Shown here: positions 1 through 8,728 of the stretch, one piece after another
Layout: each line of letters opens with the position of its first letter
Position numbering within the stretch: the stretch's first letter is position 1
DNA from: Dongia deserti
Lineage (GTDB): Bacteria > Pseudomonadota > Alphaproteobacteria > Dongiales > Dongiaceae
Length of the DNA: 64,000 nucleotides
NCBI RefSeq assembly: GCF_003574735.1
Contig: NZ_QORW01000008.1
Location: forward strand, 1-64,000
Direction: 5' to 3'
Position numbers and translations under genes: made by a program
Notes under the pieces: model-generated
Database searches by the model: none
What the model saw: only the letters and a program-made list of their open reading frames with translations
Told to the model about the DNA's origin: nothing

Positions 1-1
1 T

Positions 2-454
2 CGCCGCGCGGTGGAAGAGGGGCTGCTCGATCCGAAGCGGACCGTGCAGATCGGCATCCGCGGCTCGATCTATTCGCCCGACGACATGAGCTTCGCCGAG
101 AGCTCGGGCATGCGCGTCATCTACATGGAGGAGTTCACCAAGCTCGGCCCCGCGAAGGTGATCGAGATCACGCGCCGCGTGGTGGGCGATGGGCCGACCT
201 ATGTCAGTTTTGATGTCGACGGCCTCGACCCGGTCTATGCGCCGGGCACCGGCACGCCGGAGATCGGCGGCATGACCACGCGCGAGGCGCAGGAAGTGGT
301 GCGCGGGCTGCAAGGCTTGAACCTGGTCGGCGGCGATGTGGTGGAAGTGGCACCCCCGTTCGATCCCAGCGGCAACACCGCCCTGGTCGGCGCCACCTTC
401 ATGTTCGAGATCATGTGCCTGCTGGCGGACGCCGTCGCACGAAGGCGAAAGTGA
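2..454 (+). CDS. Ureohydrolase (agmatinase/arginase family), C-terminal part
   Basis: The frame is open from the window edge, so the N-terminus lies outside. The visible part carries the ureohydrolase signature SFDVDGLDPVYAPGTGTPE, in which the two Asp of FDVD are manganese ligands of the binuclear centre. Family members hydrolyse agmatine, arginine or other guanidino compounds to release urea. The end GATFMFEIMCLLADAVARR is a typical agmatinase C-terminus. The exact substrate (agmatine, guanidinobutyrate, guanidinopropionate) cannot be decided from this fragment. A PAS_5 gene follows on the same strand after about 150 bases. Confidence 0.85.
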   Translation, partial: RRAVEEGLLDPKRTVQIGIRGSIYSPDDMSFAESSGMRVIYMEEFTKLGPAKVIEITRRVVGDGPTYVSFDVDGLDPVYAPGTGTPEIGGMTTREAQEVVRGLQGLNLVGGDVVEVAPPFDPSGNTALVGATFMFEIMCLLADAVARRRK

Positions 455-608
455 CTCCCAGTGCCGTGATGGAGTAGGCAGAAGCCTTCCGTCTTCAAAG
501 ACTGAGGGATTCTTCCCTCATTTGGACCCTAGCCTTCCGCATACATTGAACTGCGGGGGCTTCAGGCGCAGCTTCTTGCCCGTTCGCGTCGTGTCCGCTG
601 TCAGAATC

Positions 609-1130
609 ATGCAGGTCTGCATTAAGCAACCGGAACAGAGCACGCATGCCTTCAGCACCTCTGAAGAGCTACTGCACAATGCTACCGGCGGCGTGGCACA
701 GGTCTTCCGCTATTGGGATCGCCTGCGCGGCGCGCGGCTGATGCCCTCGCCGTCGGAAGTCGATTTTCTCGAGCTCAGGCCGTGGCTCGCCGGCATCATG
801 ATGGTCGAAGTGACCGGTGGCGAAGGCCGCGAGCTCATCTACCGCGTGGTGGGCGAGCGTGCGGTGCGCCTGCGCGGCTATGATCCGACCGGGATGACGG
901 TCTCGAAGGCCGCCTTTGGACAATCCGTTGCCTACGTGCTCGCCAACTACAGTGTGGTGATCGACCTCCGAATTCCGCTCTACGGCTGGTACGACGACGA
1001 GATCGCGGATGGCAGGCGTGTGGGCAGCGGCACATTGCTGCTCCCGCTCTCGGGCGATGGCCGGCGCGTCGATTGGGTGTTGGTCTATATTGAGGACACG
1101 GCCGCCTACGATTGGACCTGGGCTCGCTAG
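609..1130 (+). CDS. PAS_5 family single-domain protein (copy 1 of 6)
   Basis: About 173 residues. It matches the PAS_5 family pattern shared with five other genes in this window: a helical region with a YWDRLRGARLMPSPSEVD-like element, an LRPWLAGIMMVEV strand, YRVVGERAVRLRGYDPTGM, and a C-terminal strand LPLSGDGRRVDWVLVYIED. I chose the ATG at 609 because the upstream part of the longer open frame overlaps the ureohydrolase and has no family similarity. These proteins lack an output domain. They are presumed cytoplasmic ligand or protein binders, but the function of this one is unknown. Confidence 0.8.
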   Translation: MQVCIKQPEQSTHAFSTSEELLHNATGGVAQVFRYWDRLRGARLMPSPSEVDFLELRPWLAGIMMVEVTGGEGRELIYRVVGERAVRLRGYDPTGMTVSKAAFGQSVAYVLANYSVVIDLRIPLYGWYDDEIADGRRVGSGTLLLPLSGDGRRVDWVLVYIEDTAAYDWTWAR

Positions 1131-1378
1131 TCCCATTCTGGAAACGCATGGCTGCTGCGCTGCAGCATAGTAGCAATAACCATTGTAATTAAATTACGCA
1201 GCGTCGCGTTTCGCCATTATTTTGAGCCATAGGCTCGGTATCAACCGGTGGTTCCGGTTCCACTTCCACAAGTCGTGCGGAAGGCGCGTTTCGCACATGC
1301 AAAAGGGTAGCTTGTCGGACCAGCCGATTTTAGCCAAATAGCGCGCCAACAATCGGCACAACCATCGGTGAAACGGAC

Positions 1379-1900
1379 ATGTTGCGGGACGGCCTGGCTC
1401 GCCCCACGTTGGCGCGCTCGCGCGTTTGGGAGCAGTCGAGTTCTTTGCAGTCGCTGGAGCGGTGCGGCCCCAAGGCTGTCGCCCTTTACCAGTACTGGAA
1501 TGCCCGCCGCGGCGTCCGGCCGATGCCAACGCGCGCCGACATTGACCCGTTGGAGATGCGGCAGTGGCTGCCGCGCCTCACACTCGTCGACGTCGGCCCT
1601 GGCGGCCAGTTCACCTATCGTCTGGTCGGGACCCAGATGGTGGAACTGCTCGGCATGAATCCGACCGGACGTTCGGTCGAGTCCGCCTGGCCCGAGGAGT
1701 TAGCCCCGCGGGTGCTGGGAAGCTACCGTGACGTGGTCGAAAGTCGCGGCCCAATCTTCTGCCAGCAGTTCAACGGTTGGCTGGACGACCAGGAGCCGAC
1801 CGCCTGGTCGATGCGCCTGCCCCTGTCTTCCGATGGCGTCGAGGTTGACATGATCATGGCCTACCTCAGCAGCAACATCGGCATGCTGAGCCAGCTCTAG
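1379..1900 (+). CDS. PAS_5 family single-domain protein (copy 2 of 6)
   Basis: 173 residues. The family landmarks are ALYQYWNARRGVRPMPTRAD, IDPLEMRQWLPRLTLVDV, FTYRLVGTQMVELLGMNPTG and the end LPLSSDGVEVDMIMAYLS. It lies about 250 bases downstream of copy 1 in the same orientation, so the pair may be an old tandem duplication, although the proteins have diverged strongly. No membrane segment or signal peptide is seen. The stop codon almost meets the stop of the converging LysE-type gene. Confidence 0.8.
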   Translation: MLRDGLARPTLARSRVWEQSSSLQSLERCGPKAVALYQYWNARRGVRPMPTRADIDPLEMRQWLPRLTLVDVGPGGQFTYRLVGTQMVELLGMNPTGRSVESAWPEELAPRVLGSYRDVVESRGPIFCQQFNGWLDDQEPTAWSMRLPLSSDGVEVDMIMAYLSSNIGMLSQL

Positions 1901-2532
1901 AGCCGCCGTTCTGTCAGCGCCAACCTCACCGCCAGCCCCACAAATACCAACGCCGAAACGCGATTGAGCCAGCGGCCGAAGCCGGCCGAACTGCCGATGG
2001 CGCGCGCCGCCGCGCTGGCGGAGCATGCGACGATCGCGTTCACGCTGGTCCCGCCGATATTGAAGAGCGCACCGAGCAGCAGGATCTGAATCGCCGGATT
2101 GCCCTGTGCCGGATCGACGAATTGCGGCAGGAAGGCGAGGATGAAGAGCGCCACTTTGGGATTGAGCAGGTTGGTCAAGGCGCCTTCCGCGAACACGCGC
2201 CACAGCGCGCTGCGCGCCAGGTTCCGGTCGACTGCCATCGCCTGATTGCTGGCCCGGATCGCCTTCCAGGCAAGATAGAGCAGATAGGCCGCACCGGCAT
2301 ACTTCACGAGCAGGAACGCAGTCTCCGAATGCTGCAGCAGGGCCGAGACGCCCAGGGCCGCTAGCACGCTATGGACGAAGCTGCCGGCGGCGATGCCCAA
2401 GCTGGCGGCAACCCCGGCCGTGCGGCCCTGCGTCGCGCTGCGGGCGACCACATAGGTCATGTCGGCGCCAGGGGTGAGATTGAGGGCCAGGGCGGCGGCC
2501 AGAAAGGGCAGGAGCTGGGTCAGGTCGAGCAT
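1897..2532 (-). CDS. LysE/RhtB family amino-acid exporter
   Basis: 211 residues with five to six hydrophobic segments. The family signature is near the N-terminus: LNLTPGADMTYVVARSATQG corresponds to the conserved LxPGPxxxxV region of RhtB/LysE exporters, and ASLGIAAGSFVH follows it. The central motif is LLNPKVALFILAFLPQFV. Such proteins export amino acids (threonine, homoserine, lysine, leucine and others) by proton antiport at the inner membrane. The start at 2532 is chosen because upstream residues are not membrane-like and would run into the divergent cimA promoter. Substrate unknown. Confidence 0.88.
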   Translation of the reverse strand: MLDLTQLLPFLAAALALNLTPGADMTYVVARSATQGRTAGVAASLGIAAGSFVHSVLAALGVSALLQHSETAFLLVKYAGAAYLLYLAWKAIRASNQAMAVDRNLARSALWRVFAEGALTNLLNPKVALFILAFLPQFVDPAQGNPAIQILLLGALFNIGGTSVNAIVACSASAAARAIGSSAGFGRWLNRVSALVFVGLAVRLALTERRL

Positions 2533-2620
2533 GGCGTCCCCATCGGGTCCTTGGCGGGTCGGTTGGTTGACCCCCTCGGGGCCGATGTGCTGAATAGCCC
2601 AGCCGAAAGGGCGGGGAAAG

Positions 2621-4216
2621 ATGGCCGACGACAAACGCGTCTATTTGTTCGACAGCACCTTGCGCGACGGCGCCCAGACCCAGGGCGTCGATTTCAGCGC
2701 GGATGACAAGGCGGCCATCGCCCAGGCGCTGGACCGGCTCGGCGTCGACTATGTCGAAGGGGGCTGGCCGGGCGCCAACCCGACCGACGACGCCTTCTTT
2801 GCGCAGCCGCCGACCCTGAAGCGCGCGACCCTGGTCGCCTTCGGCATGACCCGCCGGCCCGGCCGCAGCGCCGCTAACGATCCCAGCCTCAACGCCCTGC
2901 TCAATGCCAAGGTGCAGTCGGTCTGCATGGTGGGCAAGGCATGGGATTTCCATGTCGACGTGGCGTTGGGTGTGGCCAATACCGAGAACCTCGACATGAT
3001 CGGCGAGAGCGTGGCCCATGCGAAGACGCGCATGCGCGAAGTGATGTTCGATGCCGAGCACTTCTTCGACGGCTACAAGGCCGATCCTGCCTTCGCCCTG
3101 CAATGCGTCGAGGTGGCCTATCAAGCCGGCGCGCGCTGGATCGTGTTATGCGACACCAACGGCGGAACGCTGCCGCACGAGATCGAGCGTATCGTCGGCG
3201 ACGTCACCGCCAAGATCCCGGGCACGCACATCGGCATCCATTGCCATAACGATACCGAGAACGCGGTGGCCAATTCGCTGGCGGCGGTGCGCGCCGGCGC
3301 GCGCCAGATCCAGGGGACGCTGAACGGGCTGGGCGAGCGCTGCGGCAATGCCAACCTGGTATCGCTGATCCCGAGCCTGATGCTGAAGACCGACTTCAAG
3401 ACCGCGCTCAGCGAGAAGGAGCTTGCGCAGCTCACCCACATCTCACGGCTGCTCGACGAGCGCCTCAACCGCGCGCCGAGCCGTCACGCGGCCTACGTCG
3501 GCGACAGCGCCTTCGCGCACAAGGGAGGGCTGCATGTCTCGGCGGTGGAGAAAGATCCGCGCACCTACGAGCATATCGAGCCCACAAGAGTCGGGAACCG
3601 CCGGCACATCGTGGTGTCGGACCAGTCCGGCCGCGCCAATATTCTCGCGCGCTTCCGCGAGATCGGGCTGGAGGTCGATGCCGCCGATCCCAAGGTCGCC
3701 ACGTTGGTCGAGCAGGTGAAGGCGCGCGAGTTCGACGGTTATGCCTATGACGGCGCGGAAGCGAGCTTCGAGCTGCTGGCGCGACGCGCCATCGGCGGCC
3801 TGCCGGAGTACTTCAAGCTGTCGCGCTTCCGCGTGATGGATGAGCGGCGCTGGAACGCGCGCGGCGAGCTGGTGACTGAATCCGAGGCGACGGTGAATGT
3901 CGAGGTGCACACCGAATCGACAATGACGGTAGCGACCGGCAACGGCCCGGTGAACGCGCTCGACACCGCCCTGCGCAAGGCGTTGATGCCGCACTACCCG
4001 CAGCTCGCCGACATGCGCCTGGTGGACTTCAAGGTGCGCATCCTGACGCCACAGGCCGGCACCGAAGCCATCACGCGCGTAATGATCGAGAGCGCCGACA
4101 AGACTGGCGAGCGCTGGAGCACAGTCGGCGTCAGCGGCAACATCATCGACGCCTCCTACGAGGCGCTGAACGACGCGATCACCTGGAAGCTGCTCAAGTC
4201 GTCGCGTGGCAACTGA
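2621..4216 (+). CDS. cimA: (R)-citramalate synthase
   Basis: 531 residues, the usual length for CimA. It condenses pyruvate and acetyl-CoA to citramalate, giving 2-oxobutyrate and isoleucine without threonine. The HMGL-like TIM barrel opens with YLFDSTLRDGAQTQGVDFS (catalytic Arg and metal-binding Asp). The metal-binding HCHND motif is at about residues 206-211. It is followed by LNGLGERCGNANL, a GLHVSA motif and the C-terminal LeuA regulatory domain. The spacing and GGWPG element distinguish it from homocitrate synthase and from the LeuA encoded at 27540. A GGGGAAAG element precedes the ATG. It overlaps the next gene by 11 bases. Confidence 0.92.
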   Translation: MADDKRVYLFDSTLRDGAQTQGVDFSADDKAAIAQALDRLGVDYVEGGWPGANPTDDAFFAQPPTLKRATLVAFGMTRRPGRSAANDPSLNALLNAKVQSVCMVGKAWDFHVDVALGVANTENLDMIGESVAHAKTRMREVMFDAEHFFDGYKADPAFALQCVEVAYQAGARWIVLCDTNGGTLPHEIERIVGDVTAKIPGTHIGIHCHNDTENAVANSLAAVRAGARQIQGTLNGLGERCGNANLVSLIPSLMLKTDFKTALSEKELAQLTHISRLLDERLNRAPSRHAAYVGDSAFAHKGGLHVSAVEKDPRTYEHIEPTRVGNRRHIVVSDQSGRANILARFREIGLEVDAADPKVATLVEQVKAREFDGYAYDGAEASFELLARRAIGGLPEYFKLSRFRVMDERRWNARGELVTESEATVNVEVHTESTMTVATGNGPVNALDTALRKALMPHYPQLADMRLVDFKVRILTPQAGTEAITRVMIESADKTGERWSTVGVSGNIIDASYEALNDAITWKLLKSSRGN

Positions 4217-4970
4217 AGCTTCACAGAGCGCAGCGGCGCCCGCCATCGTCCTGGTGACGCCGCAATTGGGCGAGAATATCGGCGCGGCCGCCCGCGCAAT
4301 GATGAATTGCGGCCTCGCCGACCTGCGCCTGGTCGCGCCGCGCGACGGCTGGCCCAATCTCGCCGCGGAGCGCGCTGCCGTCGGCGCGCTCGATCTGATG
4401 CCGCCGGTGCGGGTGTTCGATCAGCTCGGTGCGGCGATCGCCGACCTGACCATGGTCTATGCCACCACCGCGCGCGACCGCCAGATGGTGAAGCCGATCG
4501 TGACGGCGCGGCAGGCTGCGGTCGAAGCACGCGCGCATATGGCAATCGGCGGCAAGGTCGGATTCGTGTTCGGTCCGGAGCGTACGGGATTGCTGAGCGA
4601 CGATGTCAGCCTTGCCAACAAGCTGGTGACGGTACCGCTCAATCCAGCCTTCACCTCGCTTAATCTTGGCCAGGCCGTCCTGCTGATCGGCTACGAATGG
4701 TTCCAGTCCGGCGATGAAACGCCGGCGTCCCAGCTGCCGTTGGGTGGTACGGTGCCGGCGACCCAGGCGGAGTTGCAGAACTTCTTCGCTCACCTGGAGC
4801 GCGAGCTCGATGCCTGCGGCTTCCTGCGCAACGAGGAAGCGCGGCCGCACATGATCCGGAACCTGCGGGCGATGTGGCAGCGGGCCGAACTGACAGAGCA
4901 GGAAGTCCGCACGCTCCACGGCATGATCAAGGAGCTGACGACCCTGCGCGCACCGCGCCGGAAGGGTTAG
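4206..4970 (+). CDS. TrmJ-like SPOUT RNA methyltransferase
   Basis: 254 residues, GTG start inside the end of cimA, so probably translationally coupled. SPOUT (SpoU) motifs are visible: PQLGENIGAAARAMMNCG near the N-terminus, GFVFGPERTGL in the middle and NPAFTSLNLGQAV, which forms the knotted AdoMet site. The C-terminal helical extension of about 90 residues is typical of TrmJ, the 2'-O-methyltransferase of tRNA position 32. A degraded second copy of the last 160 bases of this gene lies at 11599-11752. Exact RNA target is inferred from the family. Confidence 0.88.
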   Translation: MATEASQSAAAPAIVLVTPQLGENIGAAARAMMNCGLADLRLVAPRDGWPNLAAERAAVGALDLMPPVRVFDQLGAAIADLTMVYATTARDRQMVKPIVTARQAAVEARAHMAIGGKVGFVFGPERTGLLSDDVSLANKLVTVPLNPAFTSLNLGQAVLLIGYEWFQSGDETPASQLPLGGTVPATQAELQNFFAHLERELDACGFLRNEEARPHMIRNLRAMWQRAELTEQEVRTLHGMIKELTTLRAPRRKG

Positions 4971-5576
4971 GCGGATAGTCGTCGAAGGTAATGCCTCTAC
5001 GTCTCTTGTCAGTGGGCGCGCGTTCCGTGATGGCTAAGGCGTCTTCGACCTGCCAGTGCTTTCTAGTTTCGCGTGACCAAAAAGTATCTGCACAGCACGA
5101 AGGTTGACTGTGCGGCGACAGATCTGCGCTGAGCGGCACATCACCCCTCGTTGCACCGGATGGTCGCCGGCATTGCGCTGGCGCGGCTGGTGCCATCCGC
5201 CGATTGCTGCAGGTGGAAATTGGCAATCACTATATCGGAGCTTCATAGGGCTCTCGGGCAGTTCGATCGGATCGCGAATTATCTACCCGCGACGGCCGGT
5301 CCAGAGGTCTTCTTCCTGCCCCCGGCGCTGGACAACGCTCGCCGAGCCGCCGGGCGAGTTCATCCTGCTCCTGTTAATGGTCCGCAAGCGCTGCAAGGGG
5401 CGGCGTCCGTGGAGGCGACCGGATCGGTACCAAGCCAGCGGCACGCTCTATTTATCCCGCTATTTATCCAGCTGATTGCCAGCCGCAATTGCGGGCTTGT
5501 TCTTTGCCAAGGAGCCGAAACCTTTGCCGGGCCTAAGTGTTGAGCCTACATCTCCCGCTTATCGCAGCGAGCTGAA
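4971..5576. other. Long intergenic region, no convincing gene
   Basis: About 600 bases separate the methyltransferase from the sensor gene. Short open frames exist on both strands (for example 5151-5543 on the plus strand), but none has a recognisable family, a good ribosome binding site or a plausible hydrophobicity pattern. The region presumably contains the promoter of the 5577-11231 operon. I could not identify a specific sigma or operator motif in it. Confidence 0.5.
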
Positions 5577-7901
5577 ATGGCGGCCAGTGACCAGGTTGTC
5601 GACATTTCACGAAATCCGGAAACCAGTCGCCGGCGCCGCCGACGCACCGTCCTGCGGATGGGTGTGCCCATTTTTGGGGTGGCGCTAGTAATCGCCGCAA
5701 TTCTCGGCATCGCGCTCTACTCCCATCACGCCAACAAACAGGATGTCCTGGCGCTTTCCACCCAGCTGCTCGATACGCTCGATCGACAGATTTCCCAGCG
5801 AGTCATGGGTTATCTCGATTCCTGCACCCGTTCGCTGCAGGTCCTAGGCGGTTTGATCCTGCGTCTTCCGGAGACGGAGCGACGCGCCGTCGCGGAAGGG
5901 TTCGCGGCTGGCGCTCTGCAGCAGATCCCGCAAATCTCCGCATTCCTGATGGCTGACAGCGAGGGAAACTTCTCCATGGTCAGTCGCGGGAAGCAAGTGA
6001 ACTGGACCGCGGTCAAGCAGATTTCGAACGTTCCGGACCGGCGCCAAGTGCTCTGGATCGATCGCGATCGTGAAGGCGATGAGATGTCGCGCCGCGAGGA
6101 TCCGACGGACGAATTCGATCCGCGAACCCGGCCCTGGTACCGAGGTGCGCTCGAAGCCAGTGGCGTCTTCTGGACCGGCGTCTATGTCTTCTTCACCGAA
6201 AAGAAACCGGGAGTCACGATCTCGGAGCGGCTGGTCACACCAGACGGCAAGGACTACGTCCTTGGGGCCGATATTTCGCTCGAGCGGCTCTCGACCTTTC
6301 TTGGTTCGCTCGAGATCGGCCGTAGCGGGCGCGCGGTGTTGATAGATGGCGAGGGGCATCTCATCGCTGCTCCCGACGCCAAGAAGACAGTGAAGCAGGT
6401 CGGTGAGGAATTCGTGCCACCGCGCGTGGACGAGATCGACGATCCAATTCTGACGGCTGCCTATGACCGCTTCCGAGTCCAAGGCGCAGGACGACGCATG
6501 GTCGAATTCAATGGGGAGAGCTATGTGACCAGCGCCACGCCGCTTCCCGGTGAGGCGCGGGACTGGTGGGTGCTGATGGTCGTGCCGGAAGCCGATTTCA
6601 CCGGCTTTGTCGCCACCAATCACCAGCGCACCCTCATGATGTCGCTGGTGATCGTAGTTGCCGTCGCTGTGATGGCCTTCCTGCTGTTCCGTCAGGGTCT
6701 GCGCTATGATCATTCGGTACATCGCATGGCAGAGCAGAGTCGGACCATATCGCGGCAGAGTTCCGCTTACGCTGCAATCGCCGAACAATCCGAGCAGTTT
6801 ATCTCAGAAGAGGGCCGACTGCCGCCGATCCTGACCGAAGCCCTGACCGAGCTTGCCAGTGCGCGGCGCGCCAGCATCTGGCGGCTCACTTCCGGCGATC
6901 GCGTTCTGCATTGTGACGACAGTTTCGACAGCGAGACACAGAGCCATGCCAGCGGGTTCCAGCTCCATCGCCGCGAGATGCCACGCTTCTTCGAATTTCT
7001 GAAGGAAGGTGAGGAAGCCGAGATTACCGATGCGGCGCGTGATCATCGCACGGCACAATTTTATCGCCAGCTTATGGAGGTAGTGGGTACTCACGCGCTC
7101 TTTGTCCTGCCGCTCCATCGTGGCGAGCGTACGACCGGTGTGCTGTGCCTCGAAGATGCACAATCGCTCGAAGGCCTGCGCACCTTCGTGCATACGGTTG
7201 CAAGCATGACGGCCTTGCAGCTTCGCAGCCTGGAAGAGCCGGATCACGAGCGGCGCCCTAAGGTCACACGTTCGCAAACAGAGAAGGAGCAGACGCCCAG
7301 CCGAATCCTGCCGGCCGATCTCAGGATCCCAGGGCTTGATACAGGGTCGCTGGGCGCCAAGCTGTACACCGGCATCGCGATCATGGCGCTGCGCTTTTCC
7401 GGCCCCGTAGCACTTGCCAAGAAAGCTCATGACAATGGCTCCGACCTCGCCGATGCGGTCGCTCAGGCGTTGCAGCAAGAGGCAGACGAGGTCGGCGTCG
7501 ATTACTTGAAATTTGTATCGCAGCAGGCCATTGCTGCGGCGGGACTCAATGACGAAGATGCCGGACAAGCAATGGCCAAGGTTGCAGCGCTGGCCGTGGC
7601 GCTGCGCGATCGCTGTGCGACCTTGTTCGAATCGGCCGAGGGCGCCGAGTTCCGAATCGGCCTTCATTTCGGCCATGCCTTCGGCTGCGGCATCGGGGAC
7701 GAGCCGCGCCAATTCAACCTTTGGGGTGAAGCAGTTGAGACTGCCGATACCATGGCGGCTTCGGCCGCGGCCGGCGCCATCCAGGTGAGTGAAGCCGCCT
7801 ATCCACGGCTGCGCCAGGACTTCCTGCTTCGGCCGCGCGGCAGCTTCTACATGCCGGGCGTCGGTGAAGGCCGGACCTTTGTGCTCGCGGGGCAGCTGTG
7901 A
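5577..7901 (+). CDS. Membrane sensor: dCache, GAF and degenerate class III cyclase domains
   Basis: 774 residues. An Arg-rich segment (residues 17-27) precedes TM1 (about 29-48). A periplasmic dCache-like sensor follows (FDPRTRPWYRGALEASGVFWTG, PDGKDYVLGADISLERLSTF). TM2 is at about 352-371, a GAF-like domain at about 400-550 and a class III nucleotide cyclase fold at about 590-774 (RIGLHFGHAFGCGIGDEP, FNLWGEAVETADTMA). The metal-binding Asp positions are occupied by Arg606 and by Gln in KFVSQQAIAA. The transition-state Asn/Arg pair (NVASR in active enzymes) reads ETADT. I infer a catalytically dead cyclase acting as a receptor or scaffold. It overlaps the permease gene by four bases. Confidence 0.85.
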   Translation: MAASDQVVDISRNPETSRRRRRRTVLRMGVPIFGVALVIAAILGIALYSHHANKQDVLALSTQLLDTLDRQISQRVMGYLDSCTRSLQVLGGLILRLPETERRAVAEGFAAGALQQIPQISAFLMADSEGNFSMVSRGKQVNWTAVKQISNVPDRRQVLWIDRDREGDEMSRREDPTDEFDPRTRPWYRGALEASGVFWTGVYVFFTEKKPGVTISERLVTPDGKDYVLGADISLERLSTFLGSLEIGRSGRAVLIDGEGHLIAAPDAKKTVKQVGEEFVPPRVDEIDDPILTAAYDRFRVQGAGRRMVEFNGESYVTSATPLPGEARDWWVLMVVPEADFTGFVATNHQRTLMMSLVIVVAVAVMAFLLFRQGLRYDHSVHRMAEQSRTISRQSSAYAAIAEQSEQFISEEGRLPPILTEALTELASARRASIWRLTSGDRVLHCDDSFDSETQSHASGFQLHRREMPRFFEFLKEGEEAEITDAARDHRTAQFYRQLMEVVGTHALFVLPLHRGERTTGVLCLEDAQSLEGLRTFVHTVASMTALQLRSLEEPDHERRPKVTRSQTEKEQTPSRILPADLRIPGLDTGSLGAKLYTGIAIMALRFSGPVALAKKAHDNGSDLADAVAQALQQEADEVGVDYLKFVSQQAIAAAGLNDEDAGQAMAKVAALAVALRDRCATLFESAEGAEFRIGLHFGHAFGCGIGDEPRQFNLWGEAVETADTMAASAAAGAIQVSEAAYPRLRQDFLLRPRGSFYMPGVGEGRTFVLAGQL

Positions 7902-8725
7902 CCGCGATCGACACAGCTGCCGCGCCACGCCGGCACAGCCGCCTCCAAACCTGGCTCGCCTGGCTCGGGCGCAAGACGAGGATCCATACGCGTTTCTTCC
8001 TCATGCTGATGGCGCTGACAGCTGGCATCGTGATCGAATGTGGTCGACCCAGCTCCTGGCGCAGGCCGGTTCAGCGCGAGTTCTGGCGTGTGCTCCATTT
8101 TGCGCTCAAGGGAAGCCTCGTGCCCACCTGCTTCATCGCACTCGTGGGTGGGATTGGCATGGTGTATCAGGCGCTCTACTGGCTCAGCGTCCTGGGAGAG
8201 GAAGCCTCGATCGGCAATATTCTCGTTGCCGTCCTGGTGCGAGAGTTGGCCCCCGTTCTGGTCGGCGTCATTCTCCTGGGCCGCGCTGGCGCCGTCACCT
8301 TAACCGAGCTTGGCCAGCTTCATGCTGGGCGGCAGGTCCGTGCCTTGCGAATGCAAGGGCTCGATCCTTTGCTCTTCCTGGTCATGCCGCGCGGGGTGGC
8401 TTTTGCGCTCGCCTCTTACACACTCGGTATCATATTCGTGCTGGCGACCTTGCTCTTTGGCTTCGTCGCCGGCAGCCTCCTTGGAATTGCCGACATGTCG
8501 ATCTGGTCCTTCCTTGACAATGTGCTGCGTGCGACGGCTCGGAGCGATTTCGTGCTTTTCCCGTTGAAGATGCTGGCCATCGGCCTGATGGTGGCGGCCA
8601 CCATCTGCATGACGGCATTGGCAGCAGAGACGCATGATCGGTTGGGCGTGCTGATGGCGCGTGGCTTTGTCCGCGGCATTCTGGCCGTCCTGCTGACCAG
8701 TGTGCTTTTCAGTCTCATGGTCTGA
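7898..8725 (+). CDS. MlaE-type ABC permease with altered coupling helix
   Basis: 275 residues, GTG start overlapping the sensor stop (GTGA). About five to six hydrophobic segments. The MlaE/YrbE core is clear: LVRELAPVLVGVILLGRAGA matches LLRELGPV...FAGRAGS of MlaE, and LDPLLFLVMPR matches the DP...PR element. In typical family members the coupling helix that docks on the ATPase carries acidic residues (TEQ...ALE). Here it reads GRQVRALRMQ, with Arg at these positions. Family role: lipid movement between inner membrane and periplasm. No STAS domain is fused. Confidence 0.88.
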   Translation: MTAIDTAAAPRRHSRLQTWLAWLGRKTRIHTRFFLMLMALTAGIVIECGRPSSWRRPVQREFWRVLHFALKGSLVPTCFIALVGGIGMVYQALYWLSVLGEEASIGNILVAVLVRELAPVLVGVILLGRAGAVTLTELGQLHAGRQVRALRMQGLDPLLFLVMPRGVAFALASYTLGIIFVLATLLFGFVAGSLLGIADMSIWSFLDNVLRATARSDFVLFPLKMLAIGLMVAATICMTALAAETHDRLGVLMARGFVRGILAVLLTSVLFSLMV

Positions 8726-8728
8726 TCC

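Noticed and set aside
5151-5543. 130-residue open frame in the gap before the sensor operon
   Set aside because: Composition is unlike a folded protein, there is no ribosome binding site and no family resemblance. It is probably chance in GC-rich DNA.
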